Of a stretch of DNA of 64,000 nucleotides, positions 34,048-42,079 are shown piece after piece. Source of the stretch: Pseudonocardia sp. MH-G8 (GTDB lineage Bacteria; Actinomycetota; Actinomycetes; Mycobacteriales; Pseudonocardiaceae); assembly GCF_002262885.1 (NCBI RefSeq), contig NZ_NKYF01000001.1:806001-870000 (forward strand). Reading direction: 5' to 3'. Under the pieces are notes generated by a model, which saw nothing but the letters and a program-made list of their open reading frames with translations, was not told where the DNA came from and ran no database searches. The position numbers and the translations under genes were made by a program. How positions within the stretch are numbered: position 1 is the first letter of the stretch; each line of letters begins with the position of its first letter.

Positions 34048-34296
34048 ATGGCTCAGGTGACGATGTACTCCACGACGTGGTGCGGCTACTGCCGCCGGCT
34101 CAAGCTGCAGATGGACCAGGCCGGCATCGCGTACACGGAGGTGAACATCGAGCGTGACCCCGAGGCCGCGGCCTACGTCGAGAACGTCAACGGCGGCAAC
34201 CAGACGGTCCCCACGCTCCGCTTCGAAGACGGCACGGCGCTGACGAACCCGCCCATGACGGCGGTGACGGAGAAGCTGGCATCCCTGGCAGCGTGA
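34048..34296 (+). CDS. mrx2: Mycoredoxin/glutaredoxin-like protein
   Basis: 82 residues of glutaredoxin fold with the active site [12 protein letters not shown] near residue 12, the cis-proline strand [11 protein letters not shown] and a C-terminal helix. Mycoredoxins use mycothiol or dithiols to reduce disulfides in actinobacteria. Divergent from uvrD2 with a 55-bp gap, the same position as Rv3198A in M. tuberculosis. Confidence 0.88.
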   Translation: MAQVTMYSTTWCGYCRRLKLQMDQAGIAYTEVNIERDPEAAAYVENVNGGNQTVPTLRFEDGTALTNPPMTAVTEKLASLAA

Positions 34297-34301
34297 CGGC
34301 A

Positions 34302-34373
34302 CACACCGGGTAGGGACGGCACACAGCGCCGGCCCTGTCTGCGCCGGCCCTGTGTGCCGTCCCTACCGGTGTG
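34302..34373. terminator. Long hairpin between convergent mrx2 and nudC
   Basis: A 25-base left arm (34302-34326, ending GTAGGGACGGCACACAG) pairs with a 24-base right arm (34350-34373), with one bulged G. It begins 5 bp after mrx2 and ends 6 bp before the nudC stop, so it probably terminates both. Confidence 0.75.
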
Positions 34374-34379
34374 CGGTCG

Positions 34380-35333
34380 TCAGAGGGCGGCCCAGCTGTC
34401 CAGCATCGACCTCGCGATGCTCACTCTCCCCGGGAGCAGCAGCGGGCGTTCCTGCTCCGGGCTCGCTCCCCAGTCGCCTGCTTCCAGTGCCCGCCGCAGG
34501 TCCGCGCGGGTCACCCACATCGCCTCGGCGATCTCGCCGTCCGCGGGGACGAGCGGGACCTGCGGGTCGGCCACCGCGGAGAAGCCGACCATCAGCGAGC
34601 GCGGGAACGGCCAGGCCTGGCTGCCGAGGTAGCGGACGTCGCCGACGCGCGCGCCGACCTCCTCGTGGATCTCGCGCAGCACGCAGGCCTCCAGCGACTC
34701 CCCCGCCTCCACGAACCCGGCGAGCACCGAGTAGCGGCCCTCGGGCCAGCTGGGCTGGCGGGCGAGGAGGACCTGGTCGGCGCCGTCGTGCACGAGGCAG
34801 ATGATCGCCGGGTCCGTGCGGGGGTACTCCTCGTGGCCGTGGGCCTCGCAGACCCGGTGCCAGCCCGCGTTGCCGGGACGCATCGGCGAGCCGTCCCGCC
34901 CGCAGAAGCGCGCCGCGTCGTGCCAGTTCAGCACGGCCACGGCACCGGTGAGCAGCCCGGCGCCCAGAGCGTCGAGGGCGGCGCCTGCGGTGCGCAGGTC
35001 GGCCCACTCCCCCTGGTCCTCGCCGGCCTCGCGGCGCACCCCCCAGTACGCGACGCCCTCGGCCTCGCCGAGCAGCACCGCGTCGGCCGGAGGTGTGTCG
35101 CCGCTGGTCGGGCTGGTGCGCAGCCGCGCGCCGTCCTCGGTGACCGTGTCCCACGGCCCGGCCGGCGGCCCGGCGGCACCCCAGTCGACGGGGGTGCGGC
35201 CCTTGTCGTCGACGACGACGAGCCGCGCCGAGGGCCACTCCCGCAGCTGCCGGTCCACGTCGAGGCGCAGCGGCTCGTCGCGCAGCACCGCGGAGCGGGA
35301 CAGCACCGGCGGTGCGATCAGCGGGAAGCTCAC
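34380..35333 (-). CDS. nudC: NAD(+) diphosphatase / NADH pyrophosphatase NudC-like
   Basis: 317 residues. The Nudix box GFVEAGESLEACVLREIHEEVG-type motif near residue 215 coordinates Mg2+ (residues REIHEE). The NudC-specific SQAWPFPRSLMVGF follows. Members hydrolyse NADH to NMNH and AMP; some also remove NAD caps from RNA. Only two of the four usual zinc-ribbon cysteines remain (FCGRDG and RVCEAHGH). The GTG start overlaps the stop of the M16 gene as GTGA, so translation is probably coupled. Corresponds to Rv3199c. Confidence 0.9.
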   Translation of the reverse strand: MSFPLIAPPVLSRSAVLRDEPLRLDVDRQLREWPSARLVVVDDKGRTPVDWGAAGPPAGPWDTVTEDGARLRTSPTSGDTPPADAVLLGEAEGVAYWGVRREAGEDQGEWADLRTAGAALDALGAGLLTGAVAVLNWHDAARFCGRDGSPMRPGNAGWHRVCEAHGHEEYPRTDPAIICLVHDGADQVLLARQPSWPEGRYSVLAGFVEAGESLEACVLREIHEEVGARVGDVRYLGSQAWPFPRSLMVGFSAVADPQVPLVPADGEIAEAMWVTRADLRRALEAGDWGASPEQERPLLLPGRVSIARSMLDSWAAL

Positions 35334-36712
35334 GAGTCGCTGATCCCACCCAGTGCCCGCACCCGGGCGCCGATGACGTCCGCGTCGCCGACCACGACGC
35401 CGGTGAACGCCGTGGGCGCGAAGAACTCCAGCGCCGCCTCGGCCACCTGTTCGACCGTGACCGACTCCAGGCGGGCGGGGTGGGCGCGCAACCACTCGAT
35501 CCCGAGCCCGTCGGCGGCCAGCGCCGACAGGGTGGACGCGAGCCCGCCCTGGTTGTCCAGCGAGATCAGCAGCGAGCCGACGGCGTAGGCGCGGGCCGCG
35601 TCGACCTCGGCGGCGGTGGGCGGCACCGCGGTGAGCCGGCCGAGCTCGTAGCGGGTCTCGAGCAGGGCGGCGGCGGTGACGTCGCTCGCCACGTCGGTCT
35701 CGACGCCCAGGACGGCACCGCCGGGCACGAACTCGACGCCGGAATGGGCGCCGTAGGTGTAGCCCTTGTCCTCGCGGACGTTCTCCATCCAGCGCGAGGA
35801 GAAGTAGCCGCCGAACACGAGGTTGGCAAGCTGCAGCGCCGCGTAGCGCGGGTCGTCGCGGCGCAGCGCGGGCGCCGAGAGCCGCAGCTGCGACTGCACC
35901 GAGCCGGGGCGGTGCACCAGCTGCAGGTCGCCCGGCGTGATCGGCGGCGGCGGGGACAGCTCACGAGCGGCAGCCGCGCCCGTCCAGCCCGCGACGGCCT
36001 TCTCGACCTGCGCGATGGCCGCAGCCGCGTCGATGTCGCCGACGAGCGTGAGGATCGATCCGCCCGGCACCAGTGCGGCGGCCTGCAGCGCCCGCACCTG
36101 CTCGGCGCTGACGGCGGCCACGTCCTCGCCGGTGGGCATCTCGCGGGTGATCGGGTGGTCGCCGAACCGCTTGCGCTGCAGCGCCTCGCGCGCCACCGTG
36201 CGCGGCTGCGCGCGCGCCACGCTGATCCGCTCGACGAGCCGGTCCCGCTCCCGGGCCACCTCCCCGTCGGGGTGCGTGGCCGCGGTGAGCACGTCGGCGA
36301 GCACGGCGAGCAGGTCGGGCAGGCCGTCGGCCAGGCCCGACCCGCCGATCTGCAGCCGCTCGGGGTCGACGCTCACGCCGAGGTCGGCGCCCACCGCGGC
36401 GAGCTCGTCGTCGATCTCGATGCGGTCGCGGACCGCGGTGCCGGTGAGCAGCGTGGACGCCAGCAGCTCCGCGACGGCCGGGTGCTCCGGTGCGTCACCG
36501 GCGAAGGGCACGCGCAGCCGCAGCTCCACCATCGGCACACCGGGCCGGTGGGCGGCGAGCACTCGCAGCCCGTTGGCCAGGGTGCGCTCCTCGACGTCGG
36601 GCAGCGGCACGGCGCGGGTGGCACCGAGCGGCGGCAGCGGGCGCGGGCCCGCCGCCGTGCGGCCGATCTCCTCCGCGCTGCGATGGGTCGCTTCTGTCGT
36701 CGTGGTGCTCAT
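35330..36712 (-). CDS. M16-family peptidase homologue, non-catalytic subunit
   Basis: 460 residues of the M16 fold (VEERTLANGLRVLAAHRPG near 40, FGGYFSSRWMENVREDKGYTYGA near 310) but without the inverted zinc motif HXXEH. The corresponding region reads GDAPEHPAVAELLA. The Arg and Tyr of the RxxxGYTYG block, which bind substrate across the dimer, are kept. Such subunits pair with an HXXEH subunit, encoded just upstream and overlapping by ATGA. Probably a processing or quality-control peptidase in the cytoplasm; no signal peptide. Confidence 0.87.
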   Translation of the reverse strand: MSTTTTEATHRSAEEIGRTAAGPRPLPPLGATRAVPLPDVEERTLANGLRVLAAHRPGVPMVELRLRVPFAGDAPEHPAVAELLASTLLTGTAVRDRIEIDDELAAVGADLGVSVDPERLQIGGSGLADGLPDLLAVLADVLTAATHPDGEVARERDRLVERISVARAQPRTVAREALQRKRFGDHPITREMPTGEDVAAVSAEQVRALQAAALVPGGSILTLVGDIDAAAAIAQVEKAVAGWTGAAAARELSPPPPITPGDLQLVHRPGSVQSQLRLSAPALRRDDPRYAALQLANLVFGGYFSSRWMENVREDKGYTYGAHSGVEFVPGGAVLGVETDVASDVTAAALLETRYELGRLTAVPPTAAEVDAARAYAVGSLLISLDNQGGLASTLSALAADGLGIEWLRAHPARLESVTVEQVAEAALEFFAPTAFTGVVVGDADVIGARVRALGGISDS

Positions 36713-37989
36713 TCGCCCTCCTTCGGCTCCACCAGCAGCACGCCGCGCCCGCCGGAGCGCAGCGCGGCCGCGGCCGCGCGCACCTGCTCGGGGGTGACGG
36801 CGGCGAGCCGGTCGGGCAGTTCGACGCTGATCTCGGCGCGGCCGTAGAGCAGCTCGCGGGCGCCGAGGCCCAGCATGCGGTACATGACGCGGTCGTTCTC
36901 CTGGTGCAGTCCCGCCGACCAACGCGCCACCTGCCGCGACAGCTCGTCGGCGCTCGGCCCTTCCGCGGCGAGCTTGTCCAGCTCCTCGTCGACGGCGGCG
37001 AGCACGCGGTCCGGGTCGACCGCGCCCGGGTGCACCGCGGTGATCGTGAACGTGTCGGGGTCGCGCGCGTCCAGCGGGCCCATCAGCCCTGCGCTCGCGG
37101 AGATGTCGGTGACCAGCCCGTCGGTGTGCACGAGGCGCCGCTGCAGGCGCGCGGCCTCACCGTCGCCGAGCACCGAGCCGAGGAGGGCGTGGCCGAGGTA
37201 GGCATCGAGGTCCGCGGCCGGGTCGGGCATCCGGTAGCCGACGGCGAGCGCGGGCAACGGGGCGTGCGCGTCGGGCACCGACTCGCGCCGCTCGCCGCTG
37301 GGCAGCGGCTCGCCGAACGAGGGCCGCACGGGCGCGGGACGGCTCGGGATGTCGCCGAAGTGCTTCTCGACCAGCCGCAGCGTCTCGTCGACGTCCAGAA
37401 ACCCGGCCACCGTGACCTGCGCGTTGGCCGGGGCGTAGAAGGTGTCGAAGAAGGCCGCGGCATCCTCCAGGGATGCCTGCTCGAGCTCGGTGAAGTCGCC
37501 GTAGCCGTTGTGGGCGTTGGGGAAGGTGTCGTAGAGGACCGGCGGCAGCAGGATCCAGGGGAACCCGCCGTAGGGCCGGTTGAGGACGTTGAGCCGGATC
37601 TCCTCCTTCACCACGTCCACCTGGTTGCGCAGGTTCTCGGTCGTGAGCTTCGGCGCGCGGAGCCGGTCGGCCTCGAGGAACAGCGCCCGCTCCAGCGCCG
37701 CGGCCGGCAGCACCTGGAAGTAGTCGGTGTAGTCCTGGTGCGTCGAGCCGTTGAAGACACCACCCGAGCCCTGCACGTGGCGGAAGTGCGCCAGCTTCTC
37801 CAGGCTCTCGCTGCCCTGGAACATCAGGTGCTCGAACAGGTGCGCGAACCCGGTGCGGCCCTGGGGCTCGGAGCGGAAGCCGACGTCGACGTGCACCGCG
37901 ACGCCGACGACGGGGGTGGCGGGATCCGGGACGATGAGGACCCGCAACCCGTTGGGCAACGTCGTCCGATGCAGTTCTGGGGCAGGCAC
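36709..37989 (-). CDS. M16-family zinc peptidase, catalytic subunit
   Basis: 426 residues from a GTG. The inverted zinc motif HLFEH lies near residue 46 in GFAHLFEHLMFQGSESL. A further Glu about 75 residues later (VVKEEIRLNVLNRPYGG) completes the metal site. The product would pair with the catalytically empty M16 homologue of the next gene, whose ATG overlaps this stop (ATGA). The operon continues into nudC. A longer in-frame start is antisense-like proline/arginine-rich sequence and is rejected. Confidence 0.88.
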   Translation of the reverse strand: MPAPELHRTTLPNGLRVLIVPDPATPVVGVAVHVDVGFRSEPQGRTGFAHLFEHLMFQGSESLEKLAHFRHVQGSGGVFNGSTHQDYTDYFQVLPAAALERALFLEADRLRAPKLTTENLRNQVDVVKEEIRLNVLNRPYGGFPWILLPPVLYDTFPNAHNGYGDFTELEQASLEDAAAFFDTFYAPANAQVTVAGFLDVDETLRLVEKHFGDIPSRPAPVRPSFGEPLPSGERRESVPDAHAPLPALAVGYRMPDPAADLDAYLGHALLGSVLGDGEAARLQRRLVHTDGLVTDISASAGLMGPLDARDPDTFTITAVHPGAVDPDRVLAAVDEELDKLAAEGPSADELSRQVARWSAGLHQENDRVMYRMLGLGARELLYGRAEISVELPDRLAAVTPEQVRAAAAALRSGGRGVLLVEPKEGE

Positions 37990-38040
37990 GCCGCCGAATG
38001 TATCCCGTGGCGCCGCGGGCCCGCCGATGCCGCCGGGGGA

Positions 38041-38095
38041 TTGCAGCAAAGCCACTTCCACGCAACCTGGTGGCAGGAAAGTGGCTTTGCTGCAA
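38041..38095. terminator. Hairpin after proA
   Basis: Arms TTGCAGCAAAGCCACTTCC and GGAAAGTGGCTTTGCTGCAA pair with a single bulge around a 16-base loop. It starts 7 bp beyond the proA stop on the minus strand and precedes the M16 operon. The CAGCAAAGCCAC flank is shared with the hairpin at 9696. Confidence 0.7.
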
Positions 38096-38102
38096 CGAGG
38101 CC

Positions 38103-39365
38103 TCAGGCGGGCGGGAGGACCACGAACTGGCGCAGGCTCAGGTCCACGTACGTCACGGGCCCCCGCGGGCCGGGGGTGTGGTCGACGTTGATGCCGGTCT
38201 CGGGCAGGCCGAGCAGCTTGTAGCCGTCGAGCAGGCGCGTGGTGGTGTTCCAGAAGACGCCGGTGCCCGGGTAGGCGTCGATGAAGGACTCGGCGGCGCT
38301 GCGGTCGGTGGCGCAGACCGTGGCCGCGAGGCCCGACGTCTCGCGCGCGGCGGTGGCGGCGGCGTCCAGCGGCCCGTCCACCGGGGCGACCGTCACGTGC
38401 GCCTCGGCGCCGGCGTCGAGGGCCCACTCGTGGCCGAGGGCGTGGGTGTGCGGCGGCAGGCTCGGGGTGATCTCCCGCGCGCGCAGGGCCTCCTGCGCCA
38501 CCGCCCACAGCCGGTCGTAGGCGGGCCGGTCGATCAGCAGCAGGTTCAGCCGGTTGCAGACGCCGAGGCGGTCGGTGCTCTCGGTGACCAGCCGGGTGAC
38601 GTCGGCCGGGTCGGCGCTCGCGTCCAGGTAGAGCACGCCGCCGCCGTCGGCGTGGGCGAGGATCCGGGTGCCGGCGGTCGCCCCGAGCGCGGACAGCTTG
38701 CGCGTGACCTCACCGCTGCCGCGCACCACCACCAGCGGCACGAGGTCGGGCAGCCCGACCAGCGCCTCCGCGCCCGCGTGGCCGGGGGTCGGGACGAGCT
38801 GCACGGCGCCGGCCGGCACCCCGTGGCGCTCCAGCGCCGGGGCGATGACGAACTCGACGAGCGCCCGCGCCGAGCCGAGCGCGGCCGACCCGGTGCGCAG
38901 CACGGCGGCGCTGCGAGCCTTGAGCACCTGCGACGCGACGTCCACCGTGACGTTCGGACGGGCCTCGAACACCGCGCCGATCACGCCGACCGGCACCCGG
39001 CGCTCGTAGACGCGCTCCCCGCTCGGCAACGTCCTGACCTCGCGCTGGGCCGGCGGCTCCGGCGTGTCGGCGAGCACCTCGAGCTGCGTGGCCATGTCCG
39101 CGAGCCGCTCGGGCGTGAGCCGCAGGCGGTCGAGCAGGCCCTGTGCCATGCCGGCCCGCTCGGCGGCCTCGACGTCGGCGCCGTTGGCCGCGAGCAGCTC
39201 GCCCTCCCGCTCCCGCAGCAGCCCCGCGGCCGTGCGCAGCGCGGCGTCGACGGCGGGCCCGCCCGCGGCCCGCACCCCCGGCGCGGCGGCCGCGGCCCGC
39301 TGGGCGGCCTCCCGCACGGCGGCGGCGTCGGGGGTCTCGGGGGTGACGGCGGTGCTCGTGCTCAC
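38103..39365 (-). CDS. proA: Gamma-glutamyl phosphate reductase ProA
   Basis: 420 residues, full family length. It carries the substrate-binding VGVIGAVFEARPNVTVDVAS near residue 125, and the catalytic cysteine in STDRLGVCNRLNLLLID near 275. ProA reduces gamma-glutamyl phosphate with NADPH in proline synthesis. No proB is present in the window. GTG start at 39365. A strong hairpin follows the gene. Confidence 0.93.
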   Translation of the reverse strand: MSTSTAVTPETPDAAAVREAAQRAAAAAPGVRAAGGPAVDAALRTAAGLLREREGELLAANGADVEAAERAGMAQGLLDRLRLTPERLADMATQLEVLADTPEPPAQREVRTLPSGERVYERRVPVGVIGAVFEARPNVTVDVASQVLKARSAAVLRTGSAALGSARALVEFVIAPALERHGVPAGAVQLVPTPGHAGAEALVGLPDLVPLVVVRGSGEVTRKLSALGATAGTRILAHADGGGVLYLDASADPADVTRLVTESTDRLGVCNRLNLLLIDRPAYDRLWAVAQEALRAREITPSLPPHTHALGHEWALDAGAEAHVTVAPVDGPLDAAATAARETSGLAATVCATDRSAAESFIDAYPGTGVFWNTTTRLLDGYKLLGLPETGINVDHTPGPRGPVTYVDLSLRQFVVLPPA

Positions 39366-39425
39366 GGGAAGAGGTTGCCACGCGTTCCGCAGGCCCCGCT
39401 CCCCGGTTGGACGAACGGCTCATGA

Positions 39426-39690
39426 TCGGCGTGTCGGCGCGTTCGCGGATGGAGTGAGCGTGTTGCCGAATCGGGGCCCGCGGCCGCGCGATGGTGATCG
39501 CTGCGAGAAGCACCAGACGGCGCCGCAACAACACCCACGCACTCCTCGCACCGATCACCCAGCCCTGATCGCTGCGAGAAGTACCTGACGTCGCCGCGAC
39601 AGCACCCACGCACTCCTCGCACCGATCAACCGGCCCTGATCACCCCGACACGTACACCACCATCGCAACACCCGCCCCCAGGTGCTGATC
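39426..39690. repeat. Family A palindromic repeat array
   Basis: Two near-identical ~65-bp units, 39494-39558 and 39565-39629, each open with TGATCGCTGCGAGAAG and close with CTCCTCGCACCGATCA, which is nearly the reverse complement of the opening. A third partial unit follows (CTGATCACCCCGACACGTAC). The second unit is about 93% identical over ~84 bp to one at 40417-40505. No genes here. Confidence 0.82.
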
Positions 39691-39833
39691 AGATCGATCA
39701 CCGCGCACCGCGCCCGACCGGCAGCGTCGAACACGGGCGGACGGTCGTGGTCGAAGATCGACCAACCACCATCTGCCCGTGATCGACGCAGCGCCCGCGC
39801 TGCGGGCCCGACCCATCCGGCAACAAGCTCCCC
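39691..39833. other. Non-coding spacer between repeats
   Basis: About 140 bp within the repeat-rich region downstream of proA's promoter side. Small frames cross it on both strands, but none has a ribosome-binding site or recognisable sequence. Confidence 0.45.
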
Positions 39834-40060
39834 CTGCAGCCCATGTCCCAACCCCGCCCGATCATGGGGGCCATGCCTCGAACCGGCACCGATGATCATC
39901 GTGAGGCGGTGGATCGGGACCACCGCAAGGCGCGCGAGCACCCAGCAGCGACGGGCTCGTCCACAACAGGCCTGGGCCCGCGCCGGGAACGGCCGCCCAC
40001 CCAACCCCGATATTCGGCAGTTCTGCCAACCCGGCCACCCCGCCGACAGGTGGGAACAGG
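39834..40060. repeat. Dispersed intergenic repeat family B, copy 2
   Basis: Matches 9749-9930 in the same orientation, with a ~45-bp insertion after CTGCAGCCCATGTCCC. The core 39891-40060 aligns almost without gaps to 9771-9940, including CCGATATTCGGCAGT followed by CTGCCAACCCGGCCACCCCG. Confidence 0.75.
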
Positions 40061-40147
40061 GGAAACCCGGCCGACTACGCCGAAGACCAGGACCGGGGCG
40101 TGAGGCAATGGTCGCGAGCCGGGAACGGCCCGCCCACAGGAGATCCC

Positions 40148-40346
40148 ACGACGACGTAGACGTGCGAGGGATTGGATCTTCCCCCAACTCCGCTCACGTC
40201 TACGTGGTCGTGCAACGGGCGCGGGACGCGGAACCTGGACGGCCACGTCCGCCACGAGCGAGACCTCAGCGGGGTTTGATCTCCAGCAGACCCCGCTCAC
40301 GTCTCATTGATCATGCAACCGGCGCGGTACGGAACCCGAGGTGGCC
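40148..40346. repeat. Tandem pair of a third repeat (family C) with hairpins
   Basis: CGCTCACGTCT, then TGGTCGTGCAACGGGCGCGG, at 40191-40245 is repeated with small changes at 40294-40346 (TGATCATGCAACCGGCGCGG). Each copy closes a hairpin. The first pairs ACGACGACGTAGACGTG (40148-40164) with CACGTCTACGTGGTCGT (40195-40211), 16 of 17 matching. Confidence 0.6.
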
Positions 40347-40508
40347 GTGACCAGCGAAAATGGTGCGAGAGCGACAGATCGAGCGTGTGGCCGGCTCGGG
40401 CGTCGGATGCCCGATGGTGATCGCTGCGAGAAGCACCTGACGTCGCCGCGACAGCACCCCCGCACTACTCGGACCGATCACCCGGCCCTGATCACTCCGA
40501 CAAGTAGG
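40347..40508. repeat. Family A unit abutting the MetE-like pseudogene
   Basis: It carries the GCGACAGATC block also found after family B copy 1. Then comes a full family A unit, 40417-40481, whose match to the 39565 unit continues through CCCTGATCACTCCGACAAGTA to ~40505. That end lies inside the truncated minus-strand reading frame. Confidence 0.75.
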
Positions 40509-40656
40509 CCACCTGCCGGCGGACGCAGTCGGCGACGGCGGCACGCACCTCGTCCGGGTCGAGCGGCGCTCCCCCGCGCTCCCGCTTGGTGCGGGCGGCC
40601 GGCAACGGAGCCGGTCGCGGCAGGCTGCCGGTGTGCGTCGTGCGGATCCGGGACAT
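40492..40656 (-). pseudogene. Truncated MetE/UROD-like gene (N-terminal fragment)
   Basis: An ATG at 40656 with GAGGG upstream opens a 54-codon frame. MSRIRTTHTGSLPRP is the signature N-terminus of the cobalamin-independent methionine synthase-like family (normally ~350-370 residues), and DEVRAAVADCVRRQV continues the family pattern. The last codons (YLSE and stop) are encoded by the repeat that begins here. Everything after the first ~50 residues is missing, so this is a remnant. It may still be translated as a short peptide. Confidence 0.75.
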
Positions 40657-40680
40657 GCGGACATCCCTCTCGGAACCGAG

Positions 40681-40711
40681 TTGACCTCAACCCGCGTGCA
40701 GGGAGCACGAT
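40681..40711 (+). promoter_or_regulatory. SoxR-type operator/promoter before the MFS gene
   Basis: TTGACCTCAAC at 40681-40691 is identical to the SoxR-type box at 10594. The box reads CCTCAA, six bases, TGCAGG. The -35-like TTGACC is 19 bp from CACGAT, the same long spacer as at the first site. It faces the MFS gene, whose GTG starts at 40719. Confidence 0.5.
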
Positions 40712-40718
40712 CCTCCTC

Positions 40719-42065
40719 GTGACCGCACCCACCACCGTCCGCGCTGAGCTGTTCGGACCGGACCGTCGTGCCACGACGCTCGGGATCGTCCTGCTGATCA
40801 GCCTCATCGCGTTCGAGGCGATGGGGGTCGGCACGGCGATGCCCGCGCTCGTCGCCGACCTCGGCGGCGTCTCGCTCTACGCCCTGCCGTTCGTGTCGTT
40901 CATGGCGGCGTCGGTGTTCGGCACCGTGCTCGGCGGGCGCTGGTGCGACCGCGCCGGGCCCCGGGTGGCACTGGTGGCGGCACCGCTGCTGTTCGGGGTC
41001 GGGCTGCTCGTCGCCGGCACGGCCACGACCATGACCCAGCTGATCGTGGGGCGGGTGCTGCAGGGACTCGGCGCGGGCGCGCAGGGCGTCGCCGTCTACG
41101 TGCTGGTCGCGCTCGTCTACCCGGAACGGGCGCGGCCCGCCGTCTTCGCGCTGCTCTCGTCGGCGTGGGTCCTGCCGGCCCTGCTCGGGCCGCCCGTGTC
41201 CGGGGTGCTCACCGAGGCCGCCTCATGGCATTGGGTGTTCCTCGGGCTGATCCCGTTCGTGCTGGTGGCCGTCGGGCTGGTCGTGCCCGCGGTCCGCACG
41301 CTGGCGCGCCCGGACCCCGCCGGCGGGGCCGCTCAGCGACCCGGCGTCGTGCCCGCAGCGCTCGCCGCGGCGGTGGGGGTGGCCGCGCTGAGCTGGGCCT
41401 CCCAGGAGGCGACGCTGCTGGCCGCCGGGGTGGCCGCGGCCGCGATCGCGGTGCTGGTGCCGGCGTTGGCGCGGCTGCTACCGCCCGGGGTGTTCCGGCT
41501 GCGGTCGGGCATCCCGGCGGTGGTGGCGATGCGCGGCCTGCTCGCCTCCGTGTTCTTCACGGTCAACTCCTACGTGCCGCTGATGCTCAGCGCCACCCAC
41601 GGGTGGTCGCTGGCCGCGGCGGGGATCCCGCTGATCGTCGGGGCGCTGAGCTGGTCGGCCGCGTCGGCGTGGCAGGGGCGCCACCCGGATCTGCCCCGAC
41701 CGCAGCTGCTGCGCGCCGGGTTCGGCGCGCTCGCGGTCGGCACGGCGGGCATGCTGCTGGTCGCTCCGGCGTGGGGCCTGCCGTGGCTCGCCCTGCTGTT
41801 CTGGGCCGTGGCCGGGGCAGGCATGGGGCTGGGCTTCTCGTCGGTGAGCTTCCTGCTGCTGCAGCAGTCGGCGCAGAACGAGGTGGGCTTCCACTCGTCG
41901 GCCGCGCAGATCGCCGACCAGCTCGGCGGGGCCACCATGGTCGGGCTCGGCGGCGCGCTGCTGGCCCTGCTCGGACCGCCCGCCGTGGCGCTGCCGGTGC
42001 TCGTGGCCGGGCTGACGGCGCTGGCCGTGCTCGGCGTGGCGACCGCACGGCGCACGGCGGCCTGA
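40719..42065 (+). CDS. MFS drug-transporter-like protein
   Basis: 448 residues with about 14 hydrophobic segments. It starts TLGIVLLISLIAFEAMGVG and has VLGGRWCDRAGPRVALVA (loop 2-3 motif) and IVGRVLQGLGAGAQGVAVY (motif C-like, antiporter type). This pattern fits the DHA2-like exporters. The GTG start follows a TCCTCCTC stretch rather than a classical ribosome-binding site, so the leader may be very short. A SoxR-type promoter precedes it, so export of redox-active compounds is a reasonable guess. Confidence 0.85.
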   Translation: MTAPTTVRAELFGPDRRATTLGIVLLISLIAFEAMGVGTAMPALVADLGGVSLYALPFVSFMAASVFGTVLGGRWCDRAGPRVALVAAPLLFGVGLLVAGTATTMTQLIVGRVLQGLGAGAQGVAVYVLVALVYPERARPAVFALLSSAWVLPALLGPPVSGVLTEAASWHWVFLGLIPFVLVAVGLVVPAVRTLARPDPAGGAAQRPGVVPAALAAAVGVAALSWASQEATLLAAGVAAAAIAVLVPALARLLPPGVFRLRSGIPAVVAMRGLLASVFFTVNSYVPLMLSATHGWSLAAAGIPLIVGALSWSAASAWQGRHPDLPRPQLLRAGFGALAVGTAGMLLVAPAWGLPWLALLFWAVAGAGMGLGFSSVSFLLLQQSAQNEVGFHSSAAQIADQLGGATMVGLGGALLALLGPPAVALPVLVAGLTALAVLGVATARRTAA

Positions 42066-42079
42066 CCCGGCCGCCGGCG

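Noticed and set aside
39426..39690. CRISPR-like array
   Set aside because: Units are palindromic along their whole length, spacing is irregular, there are no unique spacers of constant size and no cas genes.
39691..40300. Several 60-220 codon frames in the repeat region
   Set aside because: All run through non-coding repeats on both strands without ribosome-binding sites or recognisable domains.
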